A DNA stretch of 42,606 nt from an uncultured Pelagibacteraceae bacterium (GCA_902626185.1 CACOEA010000005.1:1-42606); one strand, 5' to 3'. Numbered from the stretch's first letter, positions 7,045-15,897 are shown. Notes: generated by a model from the letters alone, not told the origin. Made by a program: numbers and translations.

Positions 7045-8267
7045 CTTATATACGAACCTAATTTTTGTTTAATAATGTCTTTGTCTTTAATGCTATCACC
7101 ACAAGAATTAACAACAATTATCTCAGAAGATTTACACCTAGGTGCTATCTTAATTGCTTCAGCAAAAGCATGAGAAGGTTCAAGAGATGGAGAAATATTT
7201 TCCAATTGAGAAACTAATTGATAAGCTTTTAAAGCTTCCTCATCTGTTGCAGAAACATATCTAGCACGTTTTGTATCTTTTAAGAAACAATGAAGTGGCG
7301 AAATTCCAGGGTACATTAGTCCCGCCGAACATGATTCTATAGATCCTATTTGTCCTTCTTTATCTTGAATTACGTATTGAGCAGCTCCATGTAAAATTCC
7401 TACCTTAGATCCATTTGTTAATGGAGCAGCATGAAGCTTGCTATTTTTAGGTCCACCTGCTTCAATTCCGATAAATTCTGCATTTGTATCCATGAACTCA
7501 TTCCAAAAACCCATAGCAGAGCTTCCACCTCCAACGCAATTCAAAAGTTTTAACTTATTAGGTATTCTTCCAAATTCATCTTTTATTTGTTCTATAAGTT
7601 CCCTTGAAATTTGTGCAGTGCTAAATGCGCAAATTTTTATAAATATATTTGGGCCCACCGTTGATCCTACACACATGTGGGTAGTGTCACAATTTGAAAC
7701 CCAATAACGCATACATTCACTAACAGCATCAACTAGAGTTTGGCTTCCTGTTGTTACAGGAACGATTTCAGCGCCATTTTTTTTCATAGCTTCTACATTC
7801 GGTCTTTGCCTTTTTATATCTCTTGAACCCATGAATATTTTACATTTAAGTCCAAATTTTTTTGCTGCCATGGCAAGCATTTTTCCGGCATAGCCGGCTC
7901 CTGTGTCTCCCACAATATATTTTTTACCAGCTCTCTTAGCAATCAGGCAATGCACTGTTGCATTATAAATTTTATGGGCACCACCATTTGCTTCTGACAC
8001 CACCTTTGCATAGATTTGTGCTCCACCTAAATGTTCTGTTAAATTTTCAAGTTTAATAAAAGGAGTTGGAGTTCCAACATAGTTTTTAAAATGATAATCT
8101 CTTTCTTTTAAGAATTTTTTATCTTTCCTCAACTTTGCAAATAATTTGGTTAAATCATCAATAGGTTTTTTTAAAGTTTCAGGAATGAAATTTCCACCAA
8201 ATTTACCACCATACATATAGTTTTTATCATGTTGATCAATTAGCGGTATACCTTTTTTAATTTTCAT
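7041..8267 (-). CDS. trpB: Tryptophan synthase beta chain (divergent active-site network)
   Basis: 408 aa PLP enzyme of fold type II that joins indole and serine to give tryptophan. The PLP lysine lies in GGAHK (K99 = Salmonella K87), the phosphate cup is GGGSSAMG (246-253), and the LEPSHA motif is kept. Several near-invariant residues differ: the indole-activating Glu109 is Asp (D121, VGDTGAG), QHG after it is YAG, Lys167 is Val (V179), Asp305 is Met (M318), and the VNLSGRGDKD segment that supplies Ser377 reads VNSCGDSIKDKD. Alignment is gap-free from K99 to V179. It is still most simply TrpB, given the adjoining trpA, but altered catalysis or coupling is likely. No trpF lies between pyrF and trpB. 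Confidence 0.88.
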   Translation of the reverse strand: MKIKKGIPLIDQHDKNYMYGGKFGGNFIPETLKKPIDDLTKLFAKLRKDKKFLKERDYHFKNYVGTPTPFIKLENLTEHLGGAQIYAKVVSEANGGAHKIYNATVHCLIAKRAGKKYIVGDTGAGYAGKMLAMAAKKFGLKCKIFMGSRDIKRQRPNVEAMKKNGAEIVPVTTGSQTLVDAVSECMRYWVSNCDTTHMCVGSTVGPNIFIKICAFSTAQISRELIEQIKDEFGRIPNKLKLLNCVGGGSSAMGFWNEFMDTNAEFIGIEAGGPKNSKLHAAPLTNGSKVGILHGAAQYVIQDKEGQIGSIESCSAGLMYPGISPLHCFLKDTKRARYVSATDEEALKAYQLVSQLENISPSLEPSHAFAEAIKIAPRCKSSEIIVVNSCGDSIKDKDIIKQKLGSYIR

Positions 8268-8278
8268 TATTAATTCTT

Positions 8279-8932
8279 TTATAATGATTTAATTAGCTTT
8301 TGAATATTCTTTTTAATATTTCCTTGGGTAACTGAACGCCCAATAACAAGCCAGTCAGATTTGACTTTTTTGGCTTCCATAGATCGTTTTTGATCATAAT
8401 TTCTTTTACCTAACTGGACGCCTGGAGTAATGATTTCTTTTTTGAAAACTTTTCTGACAACACTTACTTCAAAAGGACTACAGACCAAAGCATCTAAAGA
8501 TGCTTGTCTAGCAAGCTTTGCTTGATGAGCTACCAGATTTTTAACAGATTTATTGTAGCCTATTAATTTTAAATCTCTGTCATCGAGAGATGTTAAGGTT
8601 GACACCCCAACGACCTTGATTGAGCCAGACACTTTTTTAACCAACCTCAAGGCTTTAAGACCTGATGAGATATGGACTGTAAGGTAATTTATTTTCAAAT
8701 CTTTCAATGCTTTAACTGCAGACAGCATTGTATTTACAGTGTCATTTAATTTGAGATCAATGAAAATAATTTTATTTCTTAATTTGGATACAAAATGTCT
8801 CCCTTTTTTTGAATTCATAAATTCAAGTCCAAATTTATAGCCAATTTTAATTTTCTTGGTTTGTGATTGATTAATTATTTTTTTTGCTTTTTTAAGGTCA
8901 GTAGTATCGACAGCAATAAATATTTTTTTCAT
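8279..8932 (-). CDS. pyrF: Orotidine 5'-phosphate decarboxylase
   Basis: 217 aa TIM-barrel enzyme for the last step of UMP synthesis. The catalytic Asp-Lys-Asp set is in IDLKLNDTVNT (family LDLKFHDIPNT; His replaced by Asn). TPGVQLG and the C-terminal phosphate motif VIGRSVTQ match the family (TPGIR and VGRPIT). N-terminal IAVDTTDLKKA corresponds to the usual ALD-like start. It overlaps ihfB by 4 nt and is 11 nt ahead of trpB. Confidence 0.9.
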   Translation of the reverse strand: MKKIFIAVDTTDLKKAKKIINQSQTKKIKIGYKFGLEFMNSKKGRHFVSKLRNKIIFIDLKLNDTVNTMLSAVKALKDLKINYLTVHISSGLKALRLVKKVSGSIKVVGVSTLTSLDDRDLKLIGYNKSVKNLVAHQAKLARQASLDALVCSPFEVSVVRKVFKKEIITPGVQLGKRNYDQKRSMEAKKVKSDWLVIGRSVTQGNIKKNIQKLIKSL

Positions 8933-9210
8933 TTATTTAAAAATTCTTTAAATTTTTTACTCGCTCTAAACCTTATCTTATTCTTTTTTGGAATATAAAT
9001 CACTTCTCCAGTTTTAGGGTTTCTACCTGACGGATTCTCGTTTATTTTTCTAACAAAAAAAGTACCAAAACCTCTAAGTTCAACTGATTTATTATTAATT
9101 AGAGCCTCTTCAATACTTTGAATAAAAGTATCGATTACCATCTCTAAATGTAAATTGCTGAGTTTTGGGTGTTTGATTTTTAAATTTTTAATTATCTCAG
9201 GTCTTGACAA
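8929..9210 (-). CDS. ihfB: Integration host factor beta subunit
   Basis: 93 aa HU/IHF-fold DNA-bending protein. The family signature GFGTFFVRKINENPSGRNPKTG... is present (residues about 47-68), including the NPxTG loop whose proline intercalates in DNA. The N-terminal MSRPEII plus placement directly after rpsA is the standard rpsA-ihfB pairing, which favours IhfB over HU. Its start codon is immediately adjacent to the rpsA stop (no spacer). The protein acts in nucleoid structure, transcription and replication as a heterodimer with IhfA, which is not in the window. Confidence 0.92.
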   Translation of the reverse strand: MSRPEIIKNLKIKHPKLSNLHLEMVIDTFIQSIEEALINNKSVELRGFGTFFVRKINENPSGRNPKTGEVIYIPKKNKIRFRASKKFKEFLNK

Positions 9211-10938
9211 TTATTTTTCTTCTTTTTTCTTCTTTTTGCTACCAATAGCTTTTTCAAAAATTCCCTTCAATGTTGCGCCTGATTTTGTTGCGCCCTCCCC
9301 AAATTTAGCTATTAAAGATTTTTCTTCATCTATTTGAGCAGCTTTTACAGATAGCTTTATTTTTCGAGTTTTAATATCTAATTCAATAATTTTTGCATCA
9401 AGTGCGTTACCTGGCGCAAAAATGTCTACTCTTTGATCCGCTGACTCTTTAGCTAAGTCAGTTTTTTTAATTGTTGTAATTAATTTTTTTTCTTTATCTA
9501 TTGAAACTTTTACACCTGTTTTCAAAACTTCGTGTACTCTAGTTGTAATAATACTGCCAACCTTTTTATTATTTTCTTTAAACCAACTCAATGGATCTTT
9601 ATCTAAAGCTCTTTTAGAAAACCTAATTTTATCATCTTTAATTTCAATTATTTTTACATTAATAACATCGTTCTTTTTAAATTTTTTAAGGTCCTCAATA
9701 TTCTCTTCATATGAAATTTCTTTGTAATGTAACATTCCAACAAGACCTGAGTCGACAAGTTCTGCAAAAATTGCTTTATCTGTGATATTGTTAATTTTTA
9801 TTTTAACTTCTTCGCCTACATTATCCTTAATTTTATCCCAAGGATTTTTTAAAGTCGCTTTGTAAGACAATGAAATTCTTTTTGAATCTTTTTCAATATT
9901 AACTATTTTAAATTTTATATTTTGAGAAACAGCTAAAACTTTACTTGGTTTAATATTTCTATTGCTCCAATCTAATTCAGAATTATGTATAAGACCTTCT
10001 ATGCCATCTTCAATTCTTACAAAACATCCATAATCCATAATTTTAGTAACAACTCCCTCATAAATTTCTCCAACTTTATATTTCTTTTCTATGTTTGCGT
10101 AAGGATCTTCTGTTAAAGCTTTGACTGATGCTGAAACTCGATTTGTTTTCGGATCAATTTTTGTAACTTTTACTTTTAATTTTTGTCCTATTGTAACTAA
10201 GTCTGATGGTTTTTTAACTCTACCATGACTTAAATCTGAAACATGTAATAGAGCGTCGATACCATTTATATCTAAAAAAATTCCCCAATCCGTTGTTGCT
10301 TTCACTATAGCATCTTCAATTATATCTCCTTCTTTAATATTTTTTAATGCCTTAGTTATTTCTGCGTTTTTGCTTTTCTCTAACACTGCTCTCCTAGACA
10401 CACAAACGTTACCTCGATTTTTATCTATTCTTGTTGCTATTACCTTCACAGGTGTATTCATCAAGTGATCTACTTTCTTCAGAGGTCTAACATCAATTTG
10501 TGAAGATGGCATGAAACAAGGCAAACCTTCTACATTAGCAATAAATCCGCCTTTTACCTTTCCAGTAATGTATCCAGTTAACTCTTCTTGCGACTCGAAA
10601 ACTTTTTCTAGTTTTTTCCAAGCTTTCATTTTTCTAGCTTTATCCCTAGAGATTATTATTTCACCTTTAAAACTTTCAATTCTCTCTAGATAAACATCAA
10701 TAACTGAACCTACTTTAAGCTTTGAAAGTTCATCATCATTTTTAAATTCTTCAATTGGTATCATGCCTTCCATTTTAGCTTTGCAGTCAACAACAATAAA
10801 ATTCTTAGTAATTTCTGTCACTGTAGCTTTAATGATTTCGTTTTCTTTTAACTTTCTATCTTTGAAATCTTGATCTAGAAGGTTTTGAAACTCTTTATGG
10901 AGAGGGTTGGATTTTTTTAGCTCTTGTTCAGTTGCCAT
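9211..10938 (-). CDS. rpsA: 30S ribosomal protein S1
   Basis: 575 aa, containing a series of S1/OB-fold RNA-binding repeats from about residue 35 to 535. Clear copies include KVKGGFIANVEGLPCFMP, TTDWGIFLDINGIDALLH and IMDYGCFVRIEDGIEGLIH, each followed by the SDLSH or SELDW-type end of an S1 domain. The N-terminal repeats bind the 30S subunit and the later ones recruit mRNA. The C-terminus is a lysine-rich tail. The gene overlaps cmk by 11 nt and touches ihfB, giving the common cmk-rpsA-ihfB order. A dedicated promoter is expected for such a highly expressed gene, but I could not recognise one inside cmk. Confidence 0.96.
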   Translation of the reverse strand: MATEQELKKSNPLHKEFQNLLDQDFKDRKLKENEIIKATVTEITKNFIVVDCKAKMEGMIPIEEFKNDDELSKLKVGSVIDVYLERIESFKGEIIISRDKARKMKAWKKLEKVFESQEELTGYITGKVKGGFIANVEGLPCFMPSSQIDVRPLKKVDHLMNTPVKVIATRIDKNRGNVCVSRRAVLEKSKNAEITKALKNIKEGDIIEDAIVKATTDWGIFLDINGIDALLHVSDLSHGRVKKPSDLVTIGQKLKVKVTKIDPKTNRVSASVKALTEDPYANIEKKYKVGEIYEGVVTKIMDYGCFVRIEDGIEGLIHNSELDWSNRNIKPSKVLAVSQNIKFKIVNIEKDSKRISLSYKATLKNPWDKIKDNVGEEVKIKINNITDKAIFAELVDSGLVGMLHYKEISYEENIEDLKKFKKNDVINVKIIEIKDDKIRFSKRALDKDPLSWFKENNKKVGSIITTRVHEVLKTGVKVSIDKEKKLITTIKKTDLAKESADQRVDIFAPGNALDAKIIELDIKTRKIKLSVKAAQIDEEKSLIAKFGEGATKSGATLKGIFEKAIGSKKKKKEEK

Positions 10939-11584
10939 ATTTTCTTTTTAAAAATTCATCAACATGTTTTGTCATTTTTTTTAACATTGCTTGTTTGTTT
11001 AATTTTCCGGTGTCGATTTCTATCGCATCTCTATGTTTGAGTAAAGGGCTGTTTTTTCTCTTCATGTCGAGATTATTTCTTATTCTTAAGGCTTTTTTAA
11101 CGTCTTTGAGTTTAACTTTGTAATCTTTTTTTTTAAGCTCTTTGTATCTCCTGATAGCAGCGGTATTCAAGTTACATTTAAAAAAAAATTTTATGTCAGA
11201 ATTTGGAAGTATTTTTGTAGAGATATCTCTTCCTTCTATACAGCAATTTTTATTTTTTTTTGAAAAATTTATTTGAAATCTTTTCAAAACGTCTCTTACC
11301 TTTCGTTCCTTAGCAATATTTGCACTGTATTTAGAAATTTCAGGAGAATGTAAATTAAGTGTATTTAAATTTTTTTGATTTAATCGCTTAAATTTCTTTT
11401 TTAAAAAATTAATTTTCTTTTTTGGCTTATATTTCATTAATAAAAAACTGGCGTATCTGTATAATAAACCTGAAGATAAGAATTTAAGATTGTATTTTTT
11501 TGAAATCATTTTTGCTCCAGTCGATTTCCCAGTGGATGCACCACCATCACAAGAAATTTTAATTATTTTATTTTTTGATTTCAA
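10928..11584 (-). CDS. cmk: Cytidylate kinase
   Basis: 218 aa P-loop kinase that phosphorylates CMP and dCMP. The ATP loop is DGGASTGKST (residues 14-23). SSGLLYRY (family DTGALYR), CIEGRDISTKILPNSD (family LDGRDIGT) and the nucleotide-binding end KRKNSPLLKHRDAIEIDT match Cmk closely. It overlaps aroA by 17 nt upstream and rpsA by 11 nt downstream, so translation is probably coupled across all three genes. The sequence is more lysine-rich than usual, as expected from AT-rich codon pressure. Confidence 0.93.
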   Translation of the reverse strand: MKSKNKIIKISCDGGASTGKSTGAKMISKKYNLKFLSSGLLYRYASFLLMKYKPKKKINFLKKKFKRLNQKNLNTLNLHSPEISKYSANIAKERKVRDVLKRFQINFSKKNKNCCIEGRDISTKILPNSDIKFFFKCNLNTAAIRRYKELKKKDYKVKLKDVKKALRIRNNLDMKRKNSPLLKHRDAIEIDTGKLNKQAMLKKMTKHVDEFLKRKYGN

Positions 11585-12914
11585 ACTTACCTCCCAAAAT
11601 CTTTATTATTTTTAAAAAGGAAGGAGAAGAAGTATACACAGTCTCAAAATTTCTTATATTGGTTTTGACCCCTGTAATTAATGAAAGAATTGTTGCAGAC
11701 ATACAAATCCTATGATCTCCAAGGTTAGGAACTTTTATCATATTATTTTTTTTATTTTTAAAATTTTTACCGTAAATTTTAATCATGTTTTTAGTAGAGA
11801 TACTTTTTATACCAATTTGTTTTAATATTTTTTGCATTTCTTTTACACGATTACTCTCTTTGTTTGCTAGGTCATCAATTCCTCTAAAAACAGAAATTCC
11901 TTTCGTAAGGGCAGCAATCACAAATAAAATTGGATATTCATCTGTAGATTTCACATAAAATTCTTTTGAAGCCTTTATTGGTTTCATTAAAGAACTCCTT
12001 ACAATAACGTTGCCAGATATTTCATTATTACTTTTTTTTAAATTCTGAAAAGAAATTTTCGCTCCAAATTTTTTTAATAATTGATAAAAACCAATTCTAG
12101 TCGGGTTTAAACCAACATTTGTTATCTTCAGCGTAGAATTTTTATTTAGCAAAGTGAGAGCTGTAAAAAAGGCTGCAGAAGATGGATCACCAGGAATACT
12201 AATTGTTAAAGGATTAAGATATTTTTTTCCGGAAATTGTTATTAATTTTTTTTTAACATTTGTAATTTTAATAGCTTGTGGGTTTCTAGCTAATAGATTT
12301 TCAGTATGATCTCTGCTTCTCTTACTTTCAAATATTTTTGTGTTACCAAAAGAATTTAAACCGGCAAAAATAACTGCACTTTTTAATTGAGCAGAAACAC
12401 CAGCGTTATAATTTATACCGACAGGCATATCAGTAGATATAAGTTTTAATGGAAAATTAAATTTATTTTTAGGTATAAAGTAAGCTCCGAATTCTGACAT
12501 TAAATTTATTAGTTTTTGCATACTCCTTTTACTTAAAGAATGGTCACCTCTTAGTTTTACTTCAATTTCAGGTGTAGTAGATAGTATTCCAATTAAAAGT
12601 CTTGCCAGAGTACCTGAATTTCCAAAGTTTAAATCTAGGTTTTTTTTTGCAAACAATGAACCTAAACCTTTCCCATATATTAAGTAAGACCCTGCCTTTT
12701 TCTTTTTAATAGTAACCCCAAGTTTTCTTAAACAATTAATTGTAGAAAATACATCTTCTGACTCTAAAATATTATTGACTTTCGAAATATCATGACTGAT
12801 TGACCCAATAAGAAAACTTCTTATTGAAAGTGATTTATCTGGATCAACTTTAATAGTTTTATTAAAAGAACTTATCTGGTTATGAATTTTTAAATTAAAA
12901 CTTTTCAAAGGCAT
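11568..12914 (-). CDS. aroA: 3-phosphoshikimate 1-carboxyvinyltransferase (EPSP synthase)
   Basis: 448 aa enzyme of the shikimate pathway that transfers the enolpyruvyl group of PEP to shikimate-3-phosphate. Motifs: DKSLSIRSF (K27, substrate-binding Lys), NFGNSGTLARLL (98-107, PEP site), RGDHSLSKRSM, GDPSSAAFF and the late DHRICM. In the PEP-site motif the glycine corresponding to E. coli G96 is kept, but P101 is Leu, so the motif resembles class II enzymes. The start 5 nt after the lptB stop gives a family-like N-terminus. Confidence 0.94.
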   Translation of the reverse strand: MPLKSFNLKIHNQISSFNKTIKVDPDKSLSIRSFLIGSISHDISKVNNILESEDVFSTINCLRKLGVTIKKKKAGSYLIYGKGLGSLFAKKNLDLNFGNSGTLARLLIGILSTTPEIEVKLRGDHSLSKRSMQKLINLMSEFGAYFIPKNKFNFPLKLISTDMPVGINYNAGVSAQLKSAVIFAGLNSFGNTKIFESKRSRDHTENLLARNPQAIKITNVKKKLITISGKKYLNPLTISIPGDPSSAAFFTALTLLNKNSTLKITNVGLNPTRIGFYQLLKKFGAKISFQNLKKSNNEISGNVIVRSSLMKPIKASKEFYVKSTDEYPILFVIAALTKGISVFRGIDDLANKESNRVKEMQKILKQIGIKSISTKNMIKIYGKNFKNKKNNMIKVPNLGDHRICMSATILSLITGVKTNIRNFETVYTSSPSFLKIIKILGGKFEIKK

Positions 12915-12919
12915 TAATT

Positions 12920-13675
12920 CTACGAAAATTGAGATCCAAAATAATGCTCTATTGCTTTTGATGATTTTAATATTTCTCTTGAAGTTCCTTCAGCTATAAC
13001 TGTATGCTCACCAAGCACGTAACTTCTATCTGTTATATCAAACAAGTTTTTAACATTGTGGTCGGTAACTAATATAGCAGTTCCGCTTGACTGAATTTTT
13101 AAAATATATTTTTGAATATCTTGAACTACAAGTGGATCTAATGCTGCAAGTGGCTCATCTAATAAAACTATTTTTGGTTTATTTATCATCACTCTAGCCA
13201 TCATTAAACGTCTAATTTCACCACCAGATAAAACTGATGCATTTAATGTTCTTAAATGTTGTAAATTAAACTCATCAAGAAGTTTCTCTGTAATCGCCTT
13301 TTGTTGATCAACATCTTTAATACTGATTTGAGCAATACCAAGGATATTGTCGTATACACTCATATCAAAAACACTTCTTTGCTGAGGCAGGTATCCTAAA
13401 CCTTCTTTAGATCTTAAATGTATTGGAATTTGATCTATCGCTTTATTATTTAAATAAATTTTACCACCTTCTGGGTTTTGTTCACCAATACACATTGAGA
13501 ATAAAGTTGTTTTTCCACATCCGTTTGGACCTAACACACCCACGCATTCACCCGGAAAAACTTTCAGTGAAAGTTTTTTTAAAATTGGCCGCCCGTCATA
13601 AGATTTACTTATGTCTTTTACTTCGAAGACTGGCTTAGCTTTTTTAAATTTTAATATTCTAAAACCTTTTTTCAT
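12920..13675 (-). CDS. lptB: LPS export ABC transporter ATP-binding protein LptB
   Basis: 251 aa ATPase. Walker A is GPNGCGKTT, the Q-loop region LGYLPQQRSVF is diagnostic for LptB, the signature is LSGGEIRR, Walker B with its glutamate is IVLLDEPLAALDP, and the H-loop is VTDHNV. It powers LptFG extraction of lipopolysaccharide from the inner membrane. Its start lies 17 nt inside lptC, indicating coupled translation. The usual lptA gene between lptC and lptB is missing here. lptF and lptG are not in the window. Confidence 0.94.
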   Translation of the reverse strand: MKKGFRILKFKKAKPVFEVKDISKSYDGRPILKKLSLKVFPGECVGVLGPNGCGKTTLFSMCIGEQNPEGGKIYLNNKAIDQIPIHLRSKEGLGYLPQQRSVFDMSVYDNILGIAQISIKDVDQQKAITEKLLDEFNLQHLRTLNASVLSGGEIRRLMMARVMINKPKIVLLDEPLAALDPLVVQDIQKYILKIQSSGTAILVTDHNVKNLFDITDRSYVLGEHTVIAEGTSREILKSSKAIEHYFGSQFS

Positions 13676-14279
13676 TCAAATTTACATTAGCATTAATCTT
13701 ACCATCATTAAAAGAGGTAATATCTAATTTTTTTTTTGTTATATCAAAAAGCAGTTTATCAGCTATTAAGTTGCCTCTAATATCGTCAACTTTTACATTT
13801 TCAGAAATTGATAGGTAGCTTTTTGAATTAGAATATTCAGCTTTATTAGCAAAAAGATCAGTTCCTTGATATTTCGCTTTCACATTGTTTTGAAATTTCA
13901 TATCTAAATTTTTATTATTATATATTCCTTTGTCAGACCAAACATCTAAATTATTACCATTTTTGAAATAAAAAACTGCATGAACATTTTTCATAAAAAC
14001 AATTTCCGGTTTTAAATCATCAAGATAAGCTTCTTCAGATTTCAATGAGTATCTATTTCCATTTAAATCTAATCCAGTATATTCAACATTAAAAAATAAA
14101 TCTGGCTGATCCGAATCTTCATCAATTTTTTGCTTTTCTACTTTCTCTTTCGCAGACTTAGATAATAACTCTTTATCTAAATCAGAATTTTTATTGTAAT
14201 AGGTAATATAAATTAAGAAAATTCCAAAAATGAGCAAACTAAACTGTATAAGTTTTAATTTTTTTTTCCTCTCCATCAT
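13659..14279 (-). CDS. lptC: LPS export protein LptC-like, membrane-anchored
   Basis: 206 aa. A single N-terminal signal anchor (about residues 9-27) is followed by a periplasmic beta-rich domain with repeated strand patterns such as YSLKSEEAYLDD and KYQGTDLFANKAEYSNSK, typical of the LptC/OstA jellyroll. LptC receives LPS from LptB2FG. Identification rests on fold-like pattern and on position between kdsD and lptB, because LptC sequences diverge strongly. With no separate lptA next to it, the bridge component may be encoded elsewhere. Confidence 0.82.
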   Translation of the reverse strand: MMERKKKLKLIQFSLLIFGIFLIYITYYNKNSDLDKELLSKSAKEKVEKQKIDEDSDQPDLFFNVEYTGLDLNGNRYSLKSEEAYLDDLKPEIVFMKNVHAVFYFKNGNNLDVWSDKGIYNNKNLDMKFQNNVKAKYQGTDLFANKAEYSNSKSYLSISENVKVDDIRGNLIADKLLFDITKKKLDITSFNDGKINANVNLNEKRF

Positions 14280-15253
14280 CTTATTCCATATTGTAGCAAT
14301 GAGTGAATATGTATAATACCTAATAATTTTGTGTTATTTTTTTTTTCGTAATCTTTATCAGAAACAACTAAAAGACTAGTAATTTTTTTGTCATTCATAA
14401 TTGCCAATGCTTTTGTAGCCGGCATATTTTCGCTTACTAACATAGGCTTCTTCGTCATTAGTTTCTGTAAATTAGTTTTTTTTGACAAAACTCTCATATC
14501 TCTTCTCAAATCACCATCAGTTACGATTCCAGCAATATGTTTCTTTTTTAAAACCACTATAATTCCTAATTTTTTTTGATTAATCACTTTAAGAGCTTCA
14601 CCTAAACTTTTTTTATAATCTATAATTGGAAGTTTTTTACCAGTTAACATTAAATCTTTAGCTAGCAGCAACGAACTCCCAATATTTCCACCAGGATGAA
14701 AAATTTTAAATTTTTCTTTAGAAAACTTTTTTTTAGATATTACAGTTGTTGCCAAACAGTCTCCGAGCAATAAAGTTATTGAGGTGCTTGAAGTTGGCAC
14801 CATACCAGTTATGTCAGACTCTTTTACTTTTGGTAATAGAAGCTTAATATCACTTGCTTTCATAAGTAGACTATCTGCTTTAGAGGCTATACCGATAATT
14901 TTTATCCCAAATCTGTTTGCATACTTGAGCATATTAGATAATTCTGAAGTGTTTCCTGAATAAGAAAATATTATTAAAAGATCTTTTTTTTCAATTTGTC
15001 CCATATCTCCGTGCAATGCTTGTGCGGGGTCACAAAAAAAACTTGGAATTCCAACACTAGAGAATGTTGCAGAAATTTTTCTACCTATCAGACCAGATTT
15101 ACCAATACCTGCACAAACAACTTTGCCCTTGCAATTTAAAATAGAGTCTACTGCTTTGATAAAAGATTTATCAAGCACCCTATTTATCTTTCTTAATTCT
15201 TTAATTTGAGTGTTTGCTGCTTTTTTTGCTAATGTAATATAATTATTTTTCAT
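14276..15253 (-). CDS. kdsD: Arabinose-5-phosphate isomerase (KdsD/KpsF)
   Basis: 325 aa. An N-terminal SIS sugar-isomerase domain (about 35-190) has GKVVCAGIGKSGLIGRKI, DPAQALHGDMG and FSYSGNTSEL; two C-terminal CBS domains (about 200-325) include VTDGDLRRD. It converts ribulose-5-phosphate to arabinose-5-phosphate, the first step of Kdo synthesis. It works with KdsB, encoded at 28392-29135. It overlaps lptC by 4 nt and follows rnd by 2 nt, the standard alphaproteobacterial rnd-kdsD-lptC order. Confidence 0.94.
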   Translation of the reverse strand: MKNNYITLAKKAANTQIKELRKINRVLDKSFIKAVDSILNCKGKVVCAGIGKSGLIGRKISATFSSVGIPSFFCDPAQALHGDMGQIEKKDLLIIFSYSGNTSELSNMLKYANRFGIKIIGIASKADSLLMKASDIKLLLPKVKESDITGMVPTSSTSITLLLGDCLATTVISKKKFSKEKFKIFHPGGNIGSSLLLAKDLMLTGKKLPIIDYKKSLGEALKVINQKKLGIIVVLKKKHIAGIVTDGDLRRDMRVLSKKTNLQKLMTKKPMLVSENMPATKALAIMNDKKITSLLVVSDKDYEKKNNTKLLGIIHIHSLLQYGIR

Positions 15254-15255
15254 TA

Positions 15256-15879
15256 TTAATGTTCAAAAATATCAAATTTAAATCCATTTTGGTCAAGCTC
15301 AACTCTTGTATTTAGAAAATTAATGCAACTTTTAAATATATCCATTCGATTTTCTCTGATTAACATTTTTTCTAATTCAGACTTGATTTTATGTAAATAT
15401 ATTACGTCATTAGCAGCATATTCTAGTTGTTTATTAGAAAGATCATTCAGATCCTTGTTCCAATCACTACTTCCTTGTCGTTTGTCTAAACTTTTATTGC
15501 AAAATTCTTGAACTAAATTTTTTAGACCGTGAGCATCAGTATAAGTTCTCACAATTTTAGAAGCTATCTTAGTATCAAAAATATTTTTCATTTCGCATTT
15601 TAAAAAAAATTCTAGGGCATTTTTATCAAACCTTAAAAAATGGCCTATTTTCAAAATTTTATCATTCTCTAAAACTGATACTAAGTTTGGTGCTTTGTAA
15701 GTTTTTTTATCTGGTTGAATAATGTAAACGTTTTCTTTTTCATCGCAAATTTGAATTAGACTTAATTTATCTCGCTCTGGAATTTGCAATCCAGTAGCCT
15801 CAGTATCTATTGCGATACTACCTTTGAAAGAATTAGCTATCTCTGAAGTTATGTCCTCTTTAATCTTAATTATTTTCAT
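15256..15879 (-). CDS. rnd: Short ribonuclease D-type 3'-5' exoribonuclease
   Basis: 207 aa DEDDy exonuclease. Catalytic residues: D25 and E27 (AIDTEATG), D85 (IGHFLRFDKNAL), Y154 and D158 (LEYAANDVIYL). It has only the exonuclease domain and no HRDC domain, the short form common in alphaproteobacteria. The likely role is 3' trimming of tRNA and other structured RNA. It is the first gene of the 13-gene minus-strand string. Its ATG lies 18 nt from the ATG of the divergent NDUFA9-like gene, so the promoter must overlap that gene or the transcript must be nearly leaderless. Confidence 0.92.
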   Translation of the reverse strand: MKIIKIKEDITSEIANSFKGSIAIDTEATGLQIPERDKLSLIQICDEKENVYIIQPDKKTYKAPNLVSVLENDKILKIGHFLRFDKNALEFFLKCEMKNIFDTKIASKIVRTYTDAHGLKNLVQEFCNKSLDKRQGSSDWNKDLNDLSNKQLEYAANDVIYLHKIKSELEKMLIRENRMDIFKSCINFLNTRVELDQNGFKFDIFEH

Positions 15880-15897
15880 ATATAGTTTCTAAATATC
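15880..15897. promoter_or_regulatory. 18-bp spacer between two divergent start codons
   Basis: Only 18 bp separate the start codons of rnd (minus) and the NDUFA9-like gene (plus). The spacer is AT-rich and has no Shine-Dalgarno-like sequence for either gene. Core promoter elements for both must sit partly in the opposite coding region, or both messages are leaderless. Confidence 0.5.
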
